Position numbers and translations under genes: made by a program. Source: Pseudomonas fluorescens (GTDB lineage: Bacteria > Pseudomonadota > Gammaproteobacteria > Pseudomonadales > Pseudomonadaceae). From it: a stretch of 64,000 bases of DNA. The stretch lies in contig NZ_MRST01000023.1 in NCBI RefSeq assembly GCF_001902145.1, positions 1-64,000 of the forward strand, read 5' to 3'. Positions 53,838 to 62,434 of this stretch are shown here, piece after piece (position 1 is the first letter of the stretch; the number at the start of each line of letters is the position of its first letter). The notes under the pieces are model-generated. The model searched no databases. It was not told where the DNA came from and saw nothing but the letters and a program-made list of their open reading frames with translations.

Positions 53838-53887
53838 ATCGACAGAGAGTTTTTTCAAAGATATCGCCTGTCTCTATCGCTATGTCC

Positions 53888-54460
53888 CTATTCGCTTGTA
53901 AACAAAATTTTTCGCATCGAGGCCCAGTCGATACGAAAATCGCCTTCATCTGTTTCCAGTAGCAGCGATTGAGGTTTGACCTGGTCATCGGGGCGAAGCT
54001 TCCAAGGTGTAGAGCCCAGCCGGGCCAAGGCTTGGGCTATCTGCTCATGCTCGAGCGGGTGGCAAACCAAGGTTGCCTTCATCGGTGGAATTTGCGTTGC
54101 TACCAACTGTTTGACCAATGCCGAAAGGCGCTTTGGGGGAGGCACTTCTTCCAACAGGCAGTGGAAGGCTCGGTTGGCGATGGATGTTGCGTAGTGTTCG
54201 AGGTTGTCACACATCGCCTTGCGTTGGCGCTCCCACGCGCTGAGTTGCGCGTGGGCGCGTGACCAGAAGTCGAGACGGGCCTGCTCAAGCATTTCTTCAC
54301 GATGCTCAGCCGCCTGGCGCAGCAGCTCTTCAGCTTGGGCCCGTGCGCTATCTAGCAACTGCGCGGACTGAAAGCAATCGGCGAGCATTTCCCGGGAAAT
54401 CAATACGTTTGGCTGCCCGGAAACACCGTTGTGCAATTCGATTTTGCGTAGGGTCAACAT
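53888..54460 (-). CDS. rspE: T3SS ATPase regulator RspE (SctL)
   Basis: A 190-residue protein of the HrpE/SctL (FliH-like) family, which holds the ATPase hexamer at the sorting platform. A central charged coiled coil (about residues 38-85: SARAQAEELLRQAAEHREEM and on) and a folded C-terminal domain are visible. ATG 54460 is preferred to the TTG two codons upstream. Last gene of its operon. Confidence 0.88.
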   Translation of the reverse strand: MLTLRKIELHNGVSGQPNVLISREMLADCFQSAQLLDSARAQAEELLRQAAEHREEMLEQARLDFWSRAHAQLSAWERQRKAMCDNLEHYATSIANRAFHCLLEEVPPPKRLSALVKQLVATQIPPMKATLVCHPLEHEQIAQALARLGSTPWKLRPDDQVKPQSLLLETDEGDFRIDWASMRKILFTSE

Positions 54461-54484
54461 AGACAATGCTCTGGCTTGTTGCAG

Positions 54485-55027
54485 TTAACGACGAGTTGTT
54501 TCGCTGCCCGTTGCGTCGATACGCCAGACAATCGCCTGCCACAGCGTATTGAGCCGGCCATGGGCGTCGTCGAGTGGCAGGTGTGTGGTTTCAAGTGCCT
54601 GCACCCGGCCAGGGGGCAAGCGCAGCCGAAGACGTTGCCAGACAGCAGGCTCGACCCAGGCCCTCAGCAAGTGCAGTGAATCATCCTCTGGCTGCAACAG
54701 GGCGTCAGGGTGCAGCGCCTTGGCAAGGCGCTCACACCATTTGCGGTGTTCATCGTACAAGGGGCTGTCGAGGTTGGGATGGCACGTAAGCTCCAGTAGT
54801 GCTATCGCCAGATCGAACTGCTCCCGTGAAGCCAGGGCCAGACCAAGCACCGTTGCACAGGGAGGGGGAGGCAGGCACGGCTCGATGCCCAACGCGGCAC
54901 ACGCCAGCGCGGGTTGGCTGCGGCACAAGGCGGGTAATGCGTGATAGGCGTGAGCGCTGGTCGCGTCCGGGTGCGAAAACTGCCACGGGCTGGCCCACCA
55001 TTGGGCCCAGGCCAGATGATCACTCAT
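54485..55027 (-). CDS. rspD: T3SS sorting-platform protein RspD (SctK, HrpD)
   Basis: A 180-residue protein rich in Leu, Trp and His, matching HrpD-type SctK adaptors by length and place between rscJ and rspE. SctK joins SctQ to the SctD ring. Overlaps the rscJ stop by 8 bases. Sequence conservation in this family is low, so context carries most of the weight. Confidence 0.82.
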   Translation of the reverse strand: MSDHLAWAQWWASPWQFSHPDATSAHAYHALPALCRSQPALACAALGIEPCLPPPPCATVLGLALASREQFDLAIALLELTCHPNLDSPLYDEHRKWCERLAKALHPDALLQPEDDSLHLLRAWVEPAVWQRLRLRLPPGRVQALETTHLPLDDAHGRLNTLWQAIVWRIDATGSETTRR

Positions 55028-55808
55028 TCGGTAGAGGCGCAGGGGCGACAGGTTCCTGCCTCGATCGTTGGCCTCGTATGCGCCAGAACAGCGCAGCGAC
55101 GAGTGTCAGTATCGCGCCGATAACCAACAAGCTGATAGTGGTACGCCAAAAACCTATGTCTTCCTCGGGGACCAGGAAAGGACCGAAATAGCTCAGGCGT
55201 TGTTGCTCTTGGTAAGCCGCTGCCGGCACAAAAACCACCGTGAGCTTCTGTGCGTTATCCAGTGCAGTGGTCATGCCGGGAATACTACTGGATACCATCC
55301 TGCGTACGCGCGCCCGGATGCTGTCGGGCTCCAGTCGCGGGTCATGCTTGATGAACACCGAGGCGGAGGCGGGTTGCACGGGCTCACCGGGAGCCACGCG
55401 TTCGGGCAGCACTACGTGCACACGAGCGACGATGACGCCATCGATTTTTGACAGCGTCGCCTCCAACTCCTGGGACAGGGCATAGATATACCGGGCACGC
55501 TCTTCCAGTGGCGTAGAGATGACGCCCTCCTTGCGGAAGGTGTCCCCCATCGTGGCACGGGCGACCTTGGGCAATCCGACCGCTTCCAGTGTGCGAACGG
55601 CGCGGCTGATATCGGCTGCATTGACACGCACCACGACGCCGTCCTTGGCAGGCACTTTTTGTGCGCGTATGTGTTTGTCAGCCAGTTCCGCGATGACCTC
55701 ATTGGCATCCTGCTCGGAGAGCTGGCGATGCAGTTCGACACTTTCGCCGCAGCCGCCCAGTATCAGCGTCAGCGAGAAAACTAATCCGAAGGATAGAAAA
55801 CGGATCAT
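55020..55808 (-). CDS. rscJ: T3SS inner-ring lipoprotein RscJ (SctJ)
   Basis: A 262-residue lipoprotein of the YscJ/PrgK family. The signal ends at a lipobox (LGGC, Cys20). Two periplasmic ring domains follow (QDANEVIAELADKHIRAQKV and PASASVFIKHD-type motifs), and a membrane helix near the C-terminus (TTISLLVIGAILTLVAALFW, about 218-237) ends in a basic tail. Located 7 bases after rspB. Confidence 0.95.
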   Translation of the reverse strand: MIRFLSFGLVFSLTLILGGCGESVELHRQLSEQDANEVIAELADKHIRAQKVPAKDGVVVRVNAADISRAVRTLEAVGLPKVARATMGDTFRKEGVISTPLEERARYIYALSQELEATLSKIDGVIVARVHVVLPERVAPGEPVQPASASVFIKHDPRLEPDSIRARVRRMVSSSIPGMTTALDNAQKLTVVFVPAAAYQEQQRLSYFGPFLVPEEDIGFWRTTISLLVIGAILTLVAALFWRIRGQRSRQEPVAPAPLPNE

Positions 55809-55815
55809 TTTTTTC

Positions 55816-56178
55816 CTACTGCAGGTTGCTGACTTTTTCTAGGCATTGCGCGCCCTTGCCGACGCACTTCACCAGGGTTTGGGTCAGTAGAATGGAGTCT
55901 GAAAGATTGGGGGTGTAGTTGAGCCGATTTTTTTCTTTGAACTCATTGTTGAAGTCCTTGAGGCCTCGACTCATACCACTTTTAGCCTTGTCCAAATACT
56001 GCAAAGCGTCGGTCAGTGCGTTCGAGGATGGCGTGGCGGTAACCCGTTGCATCGAGGGGGCCAATAACGAGCTGAAAAAGCTCACATCTTCGCCGTGGTG
56101 CGTAGGTTGGGTAGGGGGCCGGTGGGCTGTAAGGCCGTTTTGATATTCGCGTAATACGTCGACTTCTTCTATTTGCAT
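55816..56178 (-). CDS. rspB: T3SS inner-rod protein RspB (SctI, HrpB)
   Basis: A 120-residue protein with a polar N-terminal half and a helical C-terminus (ILLTQTLVKCVGKGAQCLEKVSNLQ) as in HrpB/inner-rod proteins. AGAGG is 7 bases before the ATG. It is second in the operon after the 55-codon ORF, a place that in P. syringae follows hrpA-hrpZ; hrpZ is absent here. Confidence 0.83.
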   Translation of the reverse strand: MQIEEVDVLREYQNGLTAHRPPTQPTHHGEDVSFFSSLLAPSMQRVTATPSSNALTDALQYLDKAKSGMSRGLKDFNNEFKEKNRLNYTPNLSDSILLTQTLVKCVGKGAQCLEKVSNLQ

Positions 56179-56231
56179 ATAGACCTCTTGGGAGAAACCC
56201 GCCCTTTGATGACAAAGGGCGGTAAAGCTAT

Positions 56232-56399
56232 TTAACGCAGCTGGTCGTTGTTCTTTTTCTGCTCACTGATCTTGAACGCCTCATTGCTTTCTTTCATGGA
56301 ATCGCGAAGAATTTGTTTCCTTTCTGCCTTGAGGTCTGCGTTTTCGCCGGCGCTGACCGGGGGACGATAGGTTTGCTGGTTAATGCCAGAAATACTCAT
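56232..56399 (-). CDS. 55-residue small protein, candidate T3SS pilin/needle subunit (RspA position)
   Basis: ATG 56399 opens 55 codons and has GGAG 7 bases upstream. The product begins MSISGINQQTYRPPVSAGEN and ends SEQKKNNDQLR. It is polar, helical in its C-terminal two thirds, has no Cys, Trp or signal peptide, and is rich in Lys/Asn/Gln/Glu. It is first in the rspB-rscJ-rspD-rspE operon, after a hrp box with a ~90-base leader. P. syringae places its pilin gene hrpA exactly here, and hrpA also is small and polar. The identity as pilin is inferred from position; similarity to HrpA is not evident. Confidence 0.7.
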   Translation of the reverse strand: MSISGINQQTYRPPVSAGENADLKAERKQILRDSMKESNEAFKISEQKKNNDQLR

Positions 56400-56496
56400 A
56401 GTGATACTCCGCTATCTAAGAAATGACGTTTGAGCCTTGATTTGTAGTTGCAATATTGTTGCTTCCGAAAGGCACTAAATATATCAGGCTCATCCT

Positions 56497-56524
56497 TGTG
56501 TGGTTCAGGCTCGAATATGGTTCC
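56497..56524 (-). promoter_or_regulatory. hrp box of the operon headed by the 55-codon ORF
   Basis: On the minus strand GGAACC, 15 bases, CCACACA; full match to the consensus. It lies 98 bases before the ATG at 56399, giving a leader of about 90 bases. Confidence 0.92.
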
Positions 56525-56584
56525 AGCTTTTACTTAAAGGGTGTGTCTGGAAATGTCTTCGGTGCCTGTCGGCTGAGCAGCGGG

Positions 56585-57502
56585 CTACTGTATATCTAGT
56601 TGTTTCATTCGGTAGTAAAGCGTTCTCTTCGCCATGCCCAACTCTACAGCCACCTCGTCCACACAGTAGGTATGACGACGCAACGACTCTTCAATCAGCG
56701 CTTTCTCGATTTGTTGCAGGCGTTCTTTCAGGTTGGTTGGTTTGTTTGTAACGTTCGAGGGTGAGCTTGATAATGGCGCCAGCCCCAGCACGAAACGTTT
56801 GGCAGTTGAGCGCAGCTCACGCACATTCCCCAGCCAAGGATGGCACAGCAACTGTTGGACTAGCTCGCTGCAAGGGTTTGGGGCGAGACACTTATAGTGC
56901 TCGGCTTCCTCTTGAATCATGTTCAGGAACAACGGGACGATTCGGTCAAGGCGGTTGCGCAGCGCAGGCAGATTGATATTTACGACGTTCAGTCGAAAAT
57001 ACAGGTCGCGCCTGAACTTTCCCTGCTCGACCATCTCATGCAGCGATTGCTGCGCAGAGGCGATGACTCGCATGTCTACCGGGATAAACCGGGTTGAGCC
57101 CAGGCGTTCGACGCCCCGTGATTCCAGCACACGTAGCAGTTTGGCCTGCATGGAAAGCGGCATGCTGTCGATTTCATCCAGATACAAGGTGCCCAGGTGT
57201 GCGGTTTCGATAAAACCTGCACGTGATTGCACTGCTCCTGTATAGGCGCCGCTGTTGACGCCGAACAGTTGGCTCTCTGCGAGGCTTTCCGGGATGGCGG
57301 CGCAGTTCACTGCGACAAAATGACCTCGTCGCCCCGACAAACGATGGATCCGTTGGGCCAGGGTATCCTTGCCAGTACCCGTCTCTCCCAATAACAAAAT
57401 ATCGATATCGAGCGCTGCAGTACTCTTGAGCGTGCGCTCGATATCCAAGGTTTCAACAGAGGGGAAGAATGTCTCATTTGTTGTCTTGTAAGAGGCTGAC
57501 AT
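56585..57502 (-). CDS. rspR: Sigma-54 enhancer-binding protein RspR (HrpR/HrpS family)
   Basis: A 305-residue activator without a receiver domain, as HrpR and HrpS. AAA+ motifs are Walker A GETGTGKD (near residue 39), the sigma-54 loop GAYTGA (near 85), Walker B LYLDEIDSM, and a sensor region with FRRDLYFRLNVV. A C-terminal Fis-type helix-turn-helix (CVDEVAVELGMAKRTLYYRMKQLDIQ) ends the chain. In P. fluorescens SBW25 RspR is known to act above RspL. Only one such gene is present here, whereas P. syringae uses two. Confidence 0.92.
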   Translation of the reverse strand: MSASYKTTNETFFPSVETLDIERTLKSTAALDIDILLLGETGTGKDTLAQRIHRLSGRRGHFVAVNCAAIPESLAESQLFGVNSGAYTGAVQSRAGFIETAHLGTLYLDEIDSMPLSMQAKLLRVLESRGVERLGSTRFIPVDMRVIASAQQSLHEMVEQGKFRRDLYFRLNVVNINLPALRNRLDRIVPLFLNMIQEEAEHYKCLAPNPCSELVQQLLCHPWLGNVRELRSTAKRFVLGLAPLSSSPSNVTNKPTNLKERLQQIEKALIEESLRRHTYCVDEVAVELGMAKRTLYYRMKQLDIQ

Positions 57503-57869
57503 AGTCAGGGTGCTCCACTATCGCTATCACTTCACTGTTGATAGAACGCTGTTGGCGTACGGCCAGTAGAGCGCAAATAATCAAAGATGTCATCGTGCTT
57601 GTTAGTATGAGAATACTGCGCGAGAGCGTGTCAAATATTAACTGTCAGGGCGCTGTGTTGTTCAAGCGCATTCTTGTTGGTTGTTGGATATTTAGTGTAG
57701 GAGAAGACTTAAGGGTTGAAAGATTCATCGTTTAAATCGATCATAGGTTATGAATGATTAAGTTTTCTATGTGTGGGGCTTTTAGTTGCGTGGCAGGTAG
57801 AAACAGGAGGCAATAAAAAACCGACGCAATGCGTCGGTTTTTTGTATCGGGCAGAGGTTCAGCTAACGC
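57503..57869. promoter_or_regulatory. 367-base spacer between rspR and ychF
   Basis: AT-rich relative to the flanks, especially 57640-57780. It should hold the rspR promoter on the minus strand. I see no ORF of note and no sigma-54 or hrp-box match. A terminator stands at its right end (57815-57843). Confidence 0.5.
57815..57843 (-). terminator. intrinsic terminator of ychF
   Basis: A perfect stem CCGACGCA / TGCGTCGG (57821-57837, loop of one or a few bases) sits between A6 and T6 tracts. It follows the ychF stop by about 27 bases and may act in both directions. Confidence 0.9.
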
Positions 57870-58970
57870 TTACACGTTGAAACGGAAGTGCATCACATCG
57901 CCATCTTTGACAATGTAATCCTTGCCTTCCAGGCGCCATTTACCGGCTTCCTTGGTACCGGCTTCACCCTTGTACTGGATGAAGTCGTTGTAGGCGATCA
58001 CTTCGGCGCGGATAAAGCCTTTTTCAAAGTCGGTGTGGATCACGCCAGCAGCCTGTGGCGCGGTAGCGCCGACCTTGACGGTCCAGGCGCGGACTTCTTC
58101 GACACCGGCGGTGAAGTAGGTCTGCAGGTTGAGCATTTCGTAGCCGGCGCGGATCACGCGGTTCAGGCCAGGCTCTTCCAGGCCCAGGGCCTCGAGGAAC
58201 ATGTCCTTTTCTTCGCCGTCATCGAGCTCGGCGATCTCCGCTTCGATTTTGTTGCACACTGGAACAACGATGGCACCTTCTTCGTCGGCAATGGCCTTGA
58301 CCACGTCGAGCAGCGGGTTGTTCTCGAAGCCGTCTTCGGCAACGTTGGCGATGTACATCACAGGCTTGGTGGTCAGCAGGTGGAAGCCCTTGATCACGGC
58401 CTTCTCGTCTGCGCCCATGTTCTTCATCAGGCTGCGCGCCGGCTTGCCTTCGGTGAAGTGCGCGATCAATTGCTCCAGCAGGCCCTTCTGGACCACTGCA
58501 TCCTTGTCGCCGCCCTTGGCGTTACGCGCGACTTTCTGCAGTTGCTTCTCGCAGCTGTCGAGGTCGGCGAAGATCAGTTCCAGGTCGATGATCTCGATGT
58601 CGCGCTTGGGGTCGACGCTGTTGGAGACGTGAATCACGTTCTCGTCTTCAAAGCAGCGGACCACGTGGGCGATGGCATCGGTTTCGCGGATGTTGGCCAG
58701 GAACTTGTTGCCCAGGCCTTCACCTTTCGAGGCGCCGGCGACGAGGCCCGCGATGTCGACGAACTCCATGGTGGTCGGCAGGATGCGCTTGGGATTGACG
58801 ATGGCCGCCAGCGCGTCAAGACGCGGGTCCGGCATCGGCACGATGCCGCTGTTGGGTTCGATGGTGCAGAAGGGGAAGTTCTCCGCCGCAATACCGGACT
58901 TGGTCAGGGCGTTGAACAGGGTGGACTTGCCGACGTTGGGCAGGCCGACGATGCCGCAATTGAATCCCAT
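57870..58970 (-). CDS. ychF: Ribosome-associated ATPase/GTPase YchF
   Basis: A 366-residue Obg-family P-loop protein. NTP motifs are [14 protein letters not shown] (residues 8-21), [22 protein letters not shown] (G3 region) and [15 protein letters not shown] NxxE in place of NKxD, which marks ATP rather than GTP preference. A coiled-coil arm and a TGS domain at the C-terminus ([20 protein letters not shown]) follow. It lies 22 bases after pth, as is common in Pseudomonas. Confidence 0.96.
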   Translation of the reverse strand: MGFNCGIVGLPNVGKSTLFNALTKSGIAAENFPFCTIEPNSGIVPMPDPRLDALAAIVNPKRILPTTMEFVDIAGLVAGASKGEGLGNKFLANIRETDAIAHVVRCFEDENVIHVSNSVDPKRDIEIIDLELIFADLDSCEKQLQKVARNAKGGDKDAVVQKGLLEQLIAHFTEGKPARSLMKNMGADEKAVIKGFHLLTTKPVMYIANVAEDGFENNPLLDVVKAIADEEGAIVVPVCNKIEAEIAELDDGEEKDMFLEALGLEEPGLNRVIRAGYEMLNLQTYFTAGVEEVRAWTVKVGATAPQAAGVIHTDFEKGFIRAEVIAYNDFIQYKGEAGTKEAGKWRLEGKDYIVKDGDVMHFRFNV

Positions 58971-58992
58971 GGTGTTTCCCCTCGGATAAGAG

Positions 58993-59577
58993 TCAAGCCT
59001 TCTGGCTGTGCAGGTTTTTCATCGCACGGTTCCATTCACCGGCGAAGATATCCGGCAGCACGCCGAGGGCAAAATCGATGCTGGCATCGAGTTTTTCCTG
59101 TTCGGCGCGTGGCGCACGACCCAGGACGAAATTTGAAACCATACTGGCAACGCCTGGGTGGCCAATGCCGAGCCGCAGACGGTAAAAATTATTCTGATTG
59201 CCCAACTGCGCGATGATGTCACGCAGGCCATTGTGCCCACCATGCCCGCCGCCGAGCTTGAGCTTGGCTACGCCGGGTGGCAGGTCCAGTTCGTCATGGG
59301 CCACCAGGATTTCTTCGGGTTTGATCCGGAAGAAGCCCGCAAGCGCCGCGACAGCCTGGCCGCTGCGGTTCATGTAGGTGGTGGGAATCAACAGACGAAC
59401 ATCCTGACCCTGATGCGAGAAGCGCCCGGTCAGGCCAAAATATTTGCGATCGGCCACCAGATTGATGCCTAGGGCGTGGGCGATACGCTCAACAAAAAGG
59501 GCCCCCGCGTTATGCCGGGTCTGTTCGTATTCGGCGCCTGGATTTCCCAGGCCAACGATCAGTTTAATGGCAGTCAC
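58993..59577 (-). CDS. pth: Peptidyl-tRNA hydrolase
   Basis: A 194-residue enzyme that recycles peptidyl-tRNA. The catalytic region [14 protein letters not shown] gives N12 and H22, matching N10 and H20 of E. coli; [27 protein letters not shown] is the second hallmark. The GTG at 59577 with AGGAAGG upstream is chosen; the frame extends to 59646 without support. Confidence 0.95.
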   Translation of the reverse strand: MTAIKLIVGLGNPGAEYEQTRHNAGALFVERIAHALGINLVADRKYFGLTGRFSHQGQDVRLLIPTTYMNRSGQAVAALAGFFRIKPEEILVAHDELDLPPGVAKLKLGGGHGGHNGLRDIIAQLGNQNNFYRLRLGIGHPGVASMVSNFVLGRAPRAEQEKLDASIDFALGVLPDIFAGEWNRAMKNLHSQKA

Positions 59578-59744
59578 GACAGGGGCCCTTCCTTTGGAGT
59601 TGTGGATAACATCGCCATACCCAGGTGCGGCGAAAGTGGACGACACTACATCATTTACTCAAGAGTAAACGCCGCGTTATCGCCCGCTTTCTCGCTACGT
59701 TTCGGTCCGCGATGTTTCCTCAAGCTCCGGCAATACAGAGTGAA

Positions 59745-60344
59745 TTACTCTGCAGCGCCTTCTTCAGCTTCTTCTGGAGCAACGCGTGGAGCGTGAACGT
59801 TGGCAACAGCTTTGTCATCACCGTGAGCCAGTGCAACAAACTCAACGCCTTTAGGGGCCTTGAGGTCGGACAGGTGAACGATGGCGCCGATTTCCAGAGC
59901 CGACAGGTCGACTTCGATGAACTCAGGCAGGTCTTTCGGCAGGCAGGTCACTTCGATTTCGTTCAGGACGTGAGAGATCTCGCCGCCTTTCTTGACCGGA
60001 GCTTCTTCACCCACAAAGTGCACAGGCACAATGGCGGTCAGTTTCTGGCCAGCTACAACGCGAACGAAGTCAGCGTGCATGATGAACTGCTTGGAAGGGT
60101 GACGCTGCATCGCTTTAACGATGACGTTCTGCTTGGCGCCGTCGACGTTCAGCTCGATAACGTGGCTGTAGGCAGCTTCGTTTTCGAACAGCTTGGCGAT
60201 TTCCTTGGCCAGGATGGTCACGGATTCAGCAGGCTTGTTACCACCGTAGACAACGGCTGGGATGTTGGCGGCGTGACGCAGGCGGCGGCTCGCACCTTTC
60301 CCCAGGTCAGTACGCGCTTGGGCGTTCAGAGTAAATTCGTTCAT
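59745..60344 (-). CDS. rplY: 50S ribosomal protein L25, long (Ctc-type) form
   Basis: A 199-residue protein. The N-terminal ~95 residues are the L25 5S-rRNA-binding domain ([20 protein letters not shown] start); the C-terminal TL5/Ctc domain ends in an acidic Glu-rich tail. GGAG stands 7 bases before the ATG. It lies between prs and pth, as in many gammaproteobacteria. Confidence 0.95.
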   Translation of the reverse strand: MNEFTLNAQARTDLGKGASRRLRHAANIPAVVYGGNKPAESVTILAKEIAKLFENEAAYSHVIELNVDGAKQNVIVKAMQRHPSKQFIMHADFVRVVAGQKLTAIVPVHFVGEEAPVKKGGEISHVLNEIEVTCLPKDLPEFIEVDLSALEIGAIVHLSDLKAPKGVEFVALAHGDDKAVANVHAPRVAPEEAEEGAAE

Positions 60345-60410
60345 GTTGTATCTCCAAAATAGCCATCATCGAGGGGCGTTTGCGACCAGCGCCGAACTCG
60401 ATATGGGCAA

Positions 60411-60450
60411 AAAAGCCCCGCCCCAGCGGAATGCTGGGGCGGGGCGCTTT
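60411..60450 (-). terminator. intrinsic terminator after prs
   Basis: A 13-bp perfect GC stem GCCCCGCCCCAGC / GCTGGGGCGGGGC (60415-60445) has A residues to its left and T residues to its right. It lies 37 bases after the prs stop, so prs and rplY are probably only partly co-transcribed. Confidence 0.92.
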
Positions 60451-60481
60451 TCGTCAGTGAGGTGATCCGTTGGTTTGACCC

Positions 60482-61423
60482 TTAACGGAACATCGCGCTG
60501 ATCGATTCTTCATTGCTGATGCGGCGAACCGCTTCGGCAACGACCGGTGCAATATCCAGTTGGCGGATACGTGCACAGGCTTGAGCTGCGGCGGACAACG
60601 GGATGGTGTTGGTCACCACCAGTTCGTCCAGCACAGAGTTCTCGATGTTCTCGATCGCTCGGCCCGACAGCACAGGGTGTGTGCAGTAGGCGAAGACTTT
60701 TGCTGCACCGTGCTCTTTCAAGGCTTTTGCCGCGTGGCACAGGGTGCCGGCGGTGTCGACCATGTCATCAACCAGAATACAGGTGCGCCCTTCGACATCA
60801 CCGATGATATGCATCACTTCAGAGTGATTGGCTTTCTCACGGCGTTTGTCGATGATCCCGAGGTCCACGCCCAGGGATTTGGCAACAGCCCGTGCACGCA
60901 CGACGCCACCAATGTCCGGGGACACGATCATCAGGTTTTCAAAGCGCTGGTCTTCGATGTCATCCACCAGGACGGGGGAGCCGTAGATGTTATCTACTGG
61001 AATATCGAAGAACCCCTGGATTTGGTCAGCGTGCAGGTCAACCGTGAGCACACGGTCGATACCTACCACGGTCAGCATGTCAGCAACGACTTTCGCGCTG
61101 ATAGCTACACGTGCGGAGCGCGGACGGCGATCCTGACGGGCATAACCAAAGTAAGGGATTACAGCTGTGATTCGAGTCGCTGAGGAGCGGCGGAAGGCAT
61201 CAGCCATCACGACGAGTTCCATCAGGTTATCGTTGGTCGGAGCGCAGGTCGGCTGAATAATGAAGACGTCTTTACCGCGGACATTTTCATTGATCTCGGC
61301 TGTAATTTCGCCGTCGGAGAATTTACCGACAGAGATGTCACCGAGAGGGATATGCAGCTGACGTACGACACGTCGAGCCAGATCGGGGTTGGCATTCCCC
61401 GTAAAGACCATCATCTTGGACAC
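60482..61423 (-). CDS. prs: Ribose-phosphate pyrophosphokinase
   Basis: A 313-residue PRPP synthetase. The family opening is [16 protein letters not shown]; the ATP and ribose-5-phosphate sites are seen in [27 protein letters not shown] and [14 protein letters not shown] (PRPP-binding loop). The GTG start at 61423 gives the usual MSKMMVF N-terminus; ATG at 61414 is an alternative. It follows tRNA-Gln by about 46 bases and may be in one transcript with it. Confidence 0.96.
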   Translation of the reverse strand: MSKMMVFTGNANPDLARRVVRQLHIPLGDISVGKFSDGEITAEINENVRGKDVFIIQPTCAPTNDNLMELVVMADAFRRSSATRITAVIPYFGYARQDRRPRSARVAISAKVVADMLTVVGIDRVLTVDLHADQIQGFFDIPVDNIYGSPVLVDDIEDQRFENLMIVSPDIGGVVRARAVAKSLGVDLGIIDKRREKANHSEVMHIIGDVEGRTCILVDDMVDTAGTLCHAAKALKEHGAAKVFAYCTHPVLSGRAIENIENSVLDELVVTNTIPLSAAAQACARIRQLDIAPVVAEAVRRISNEESISAMFR

Positions 61424-61469
61424 GCGCAGTACCTAGAGGCTGAGGGTAACCTGGATGAGTATTAGAAAA

Positions 61470-61544
61470 TGGCAGGGGCGGCTGGATTCGAACCAACGCA
61501 TGGCAGGATCAAAACCTGCTGCCTTACCGCTTGGCGACGCCCCT
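61470..61544 (-). tRNA. tRNA-Gln (anticodon TTG)
   Basis: A 75-base cloverleaf on the minus strand: AGGGGCG acceptor start, anticodon loop TTTTGAT with TTG, GTTCGAA T-loop and encoded CCA. It stands between ispE and prs, as is usual in Pseudomonas. Confidence 0.96.
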
Positions 61545-61581
61545 GTATCTGTTGCAACGAGTGCCTAACACTCGGTTCCTT

Positions 61582-62433
61582 TTAGAGCAGACTTTGCAGC
61601 TTGCGATGCAACATCGAAACGTTGCTTCCTTTTGCTACAAACCCTGTAAGGGTCTCTGTAAGAAGGGCCGAGACTTTATCAGCTTCAGCTTTGCTTGGGA
61701 AGCCCCCAAACACACAACTTCCAGTTCCGGTTAATTTTGCTTCGGTAAATTTACCTAACAAATTCAAAGCCTTACGTACCTCTGGATAACGCCTTGCTAC
61801 AACCGGTAAGCAGTCATTTCGACTGTTTCCCTTGGGAACGGGGCGCACTTTAATGGGAGAAGAGTTACGTGTCAACAACGGATCTGAAAAAATTTCTGCT
61901 GTACTTACAGATACTTGCGGCACCAGCACGACATACCAAGGCTCTTCGGGCTCTACAGGGGTGAGTTTCTCCCCGACGCCTTCAGCAAATGCGGCGTGCC
62001 CACGCACGAAAACCGGGACGTCGGCGCCCAGCGTGAGGCCCAGCGCAGCAAGGCGATCGTGGTCCCAGCCCAGTTGCCATAAGTGATTGAGGCCCAACAA
62101 GGTGGTGGCGGCATTTGAGCTGCCGCCACCGATGCCGCCGCCCATGGGCAGGATTTTGTCGATCCAGATATCAATGCCAAGTGTGCAGCCGGATTGCTCC
62201 TGAAGTTTTTTGGCCGCCCGCACAATCAGATTGCTGTCGTGGGGCACATTGTCGAATTCGGTGTGCAACTGGATCACGCCATCGTCACGCACGGCAAAGG
62301 TCAGCTCATCGCCGTAGTCGAGAAACTGAAACAGCGTCTGCAACTCGTGGTAGCCATCTTCACGGCGACCGAGGATGTGCAGCATCAGGTTGAGCTTGGC
62401 CGGGGAGGGCAGGGTCAATTTTTGTGCGGACAC
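61582..62433 (-). CDS. ispE: 4-diphosphocytidyl-2-C-methyl-D-erythritol kinase
   Basis: A 283-residue GHMP kinase of the MEP isoprenoid pathway. The ATP loop is [16 protein letters not shown] (near residues 91-106), the opening is [24 protein letters not shown] with the substrate-site Lys and Asn, and GTGSCVFG comes late. The GTG start lies 2 bases from the lolB stop. The 3' third (about 61.58-61.92 kb) is visibly more AT-rich than the rest. Confidence 0.95.
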   Translation of the reverse strand: MSAQKLTLPSPAKLNLMLHILGRREDGYHELQTLFQFLDYGDELTFAVRDDGVIQLHTEFDNVPHDSNLIVRAAKKLQEQSGCTLGIDIWIDKILPMGGGIGGGSSNAATTLLGLNHLWQLGWDHDRLAALGLTLGADVPVFVRGHAAFAEGVGEKLTPVEPEEPWYVVLVPQVSVSTAEIFSDPLLTRNSSPIKVRPVPKGNSRNDCLPVVARRYPEVRKALNLLGKFTEAKLTGTGSCVFGGFPSKAEADKVSALLTETLTGFVAKGSNVSMLHRKLQSLL

Positions 62434-62434
62434 G

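Noticed and set aside
53783..53839. Longer rspF start at 53839 (91 residues)
   Set aside because: This start is within and upstream of the hrp box (53809-53837) and has no RBS, whereas ATG 53782 has GGAG and gives the HrpF length.
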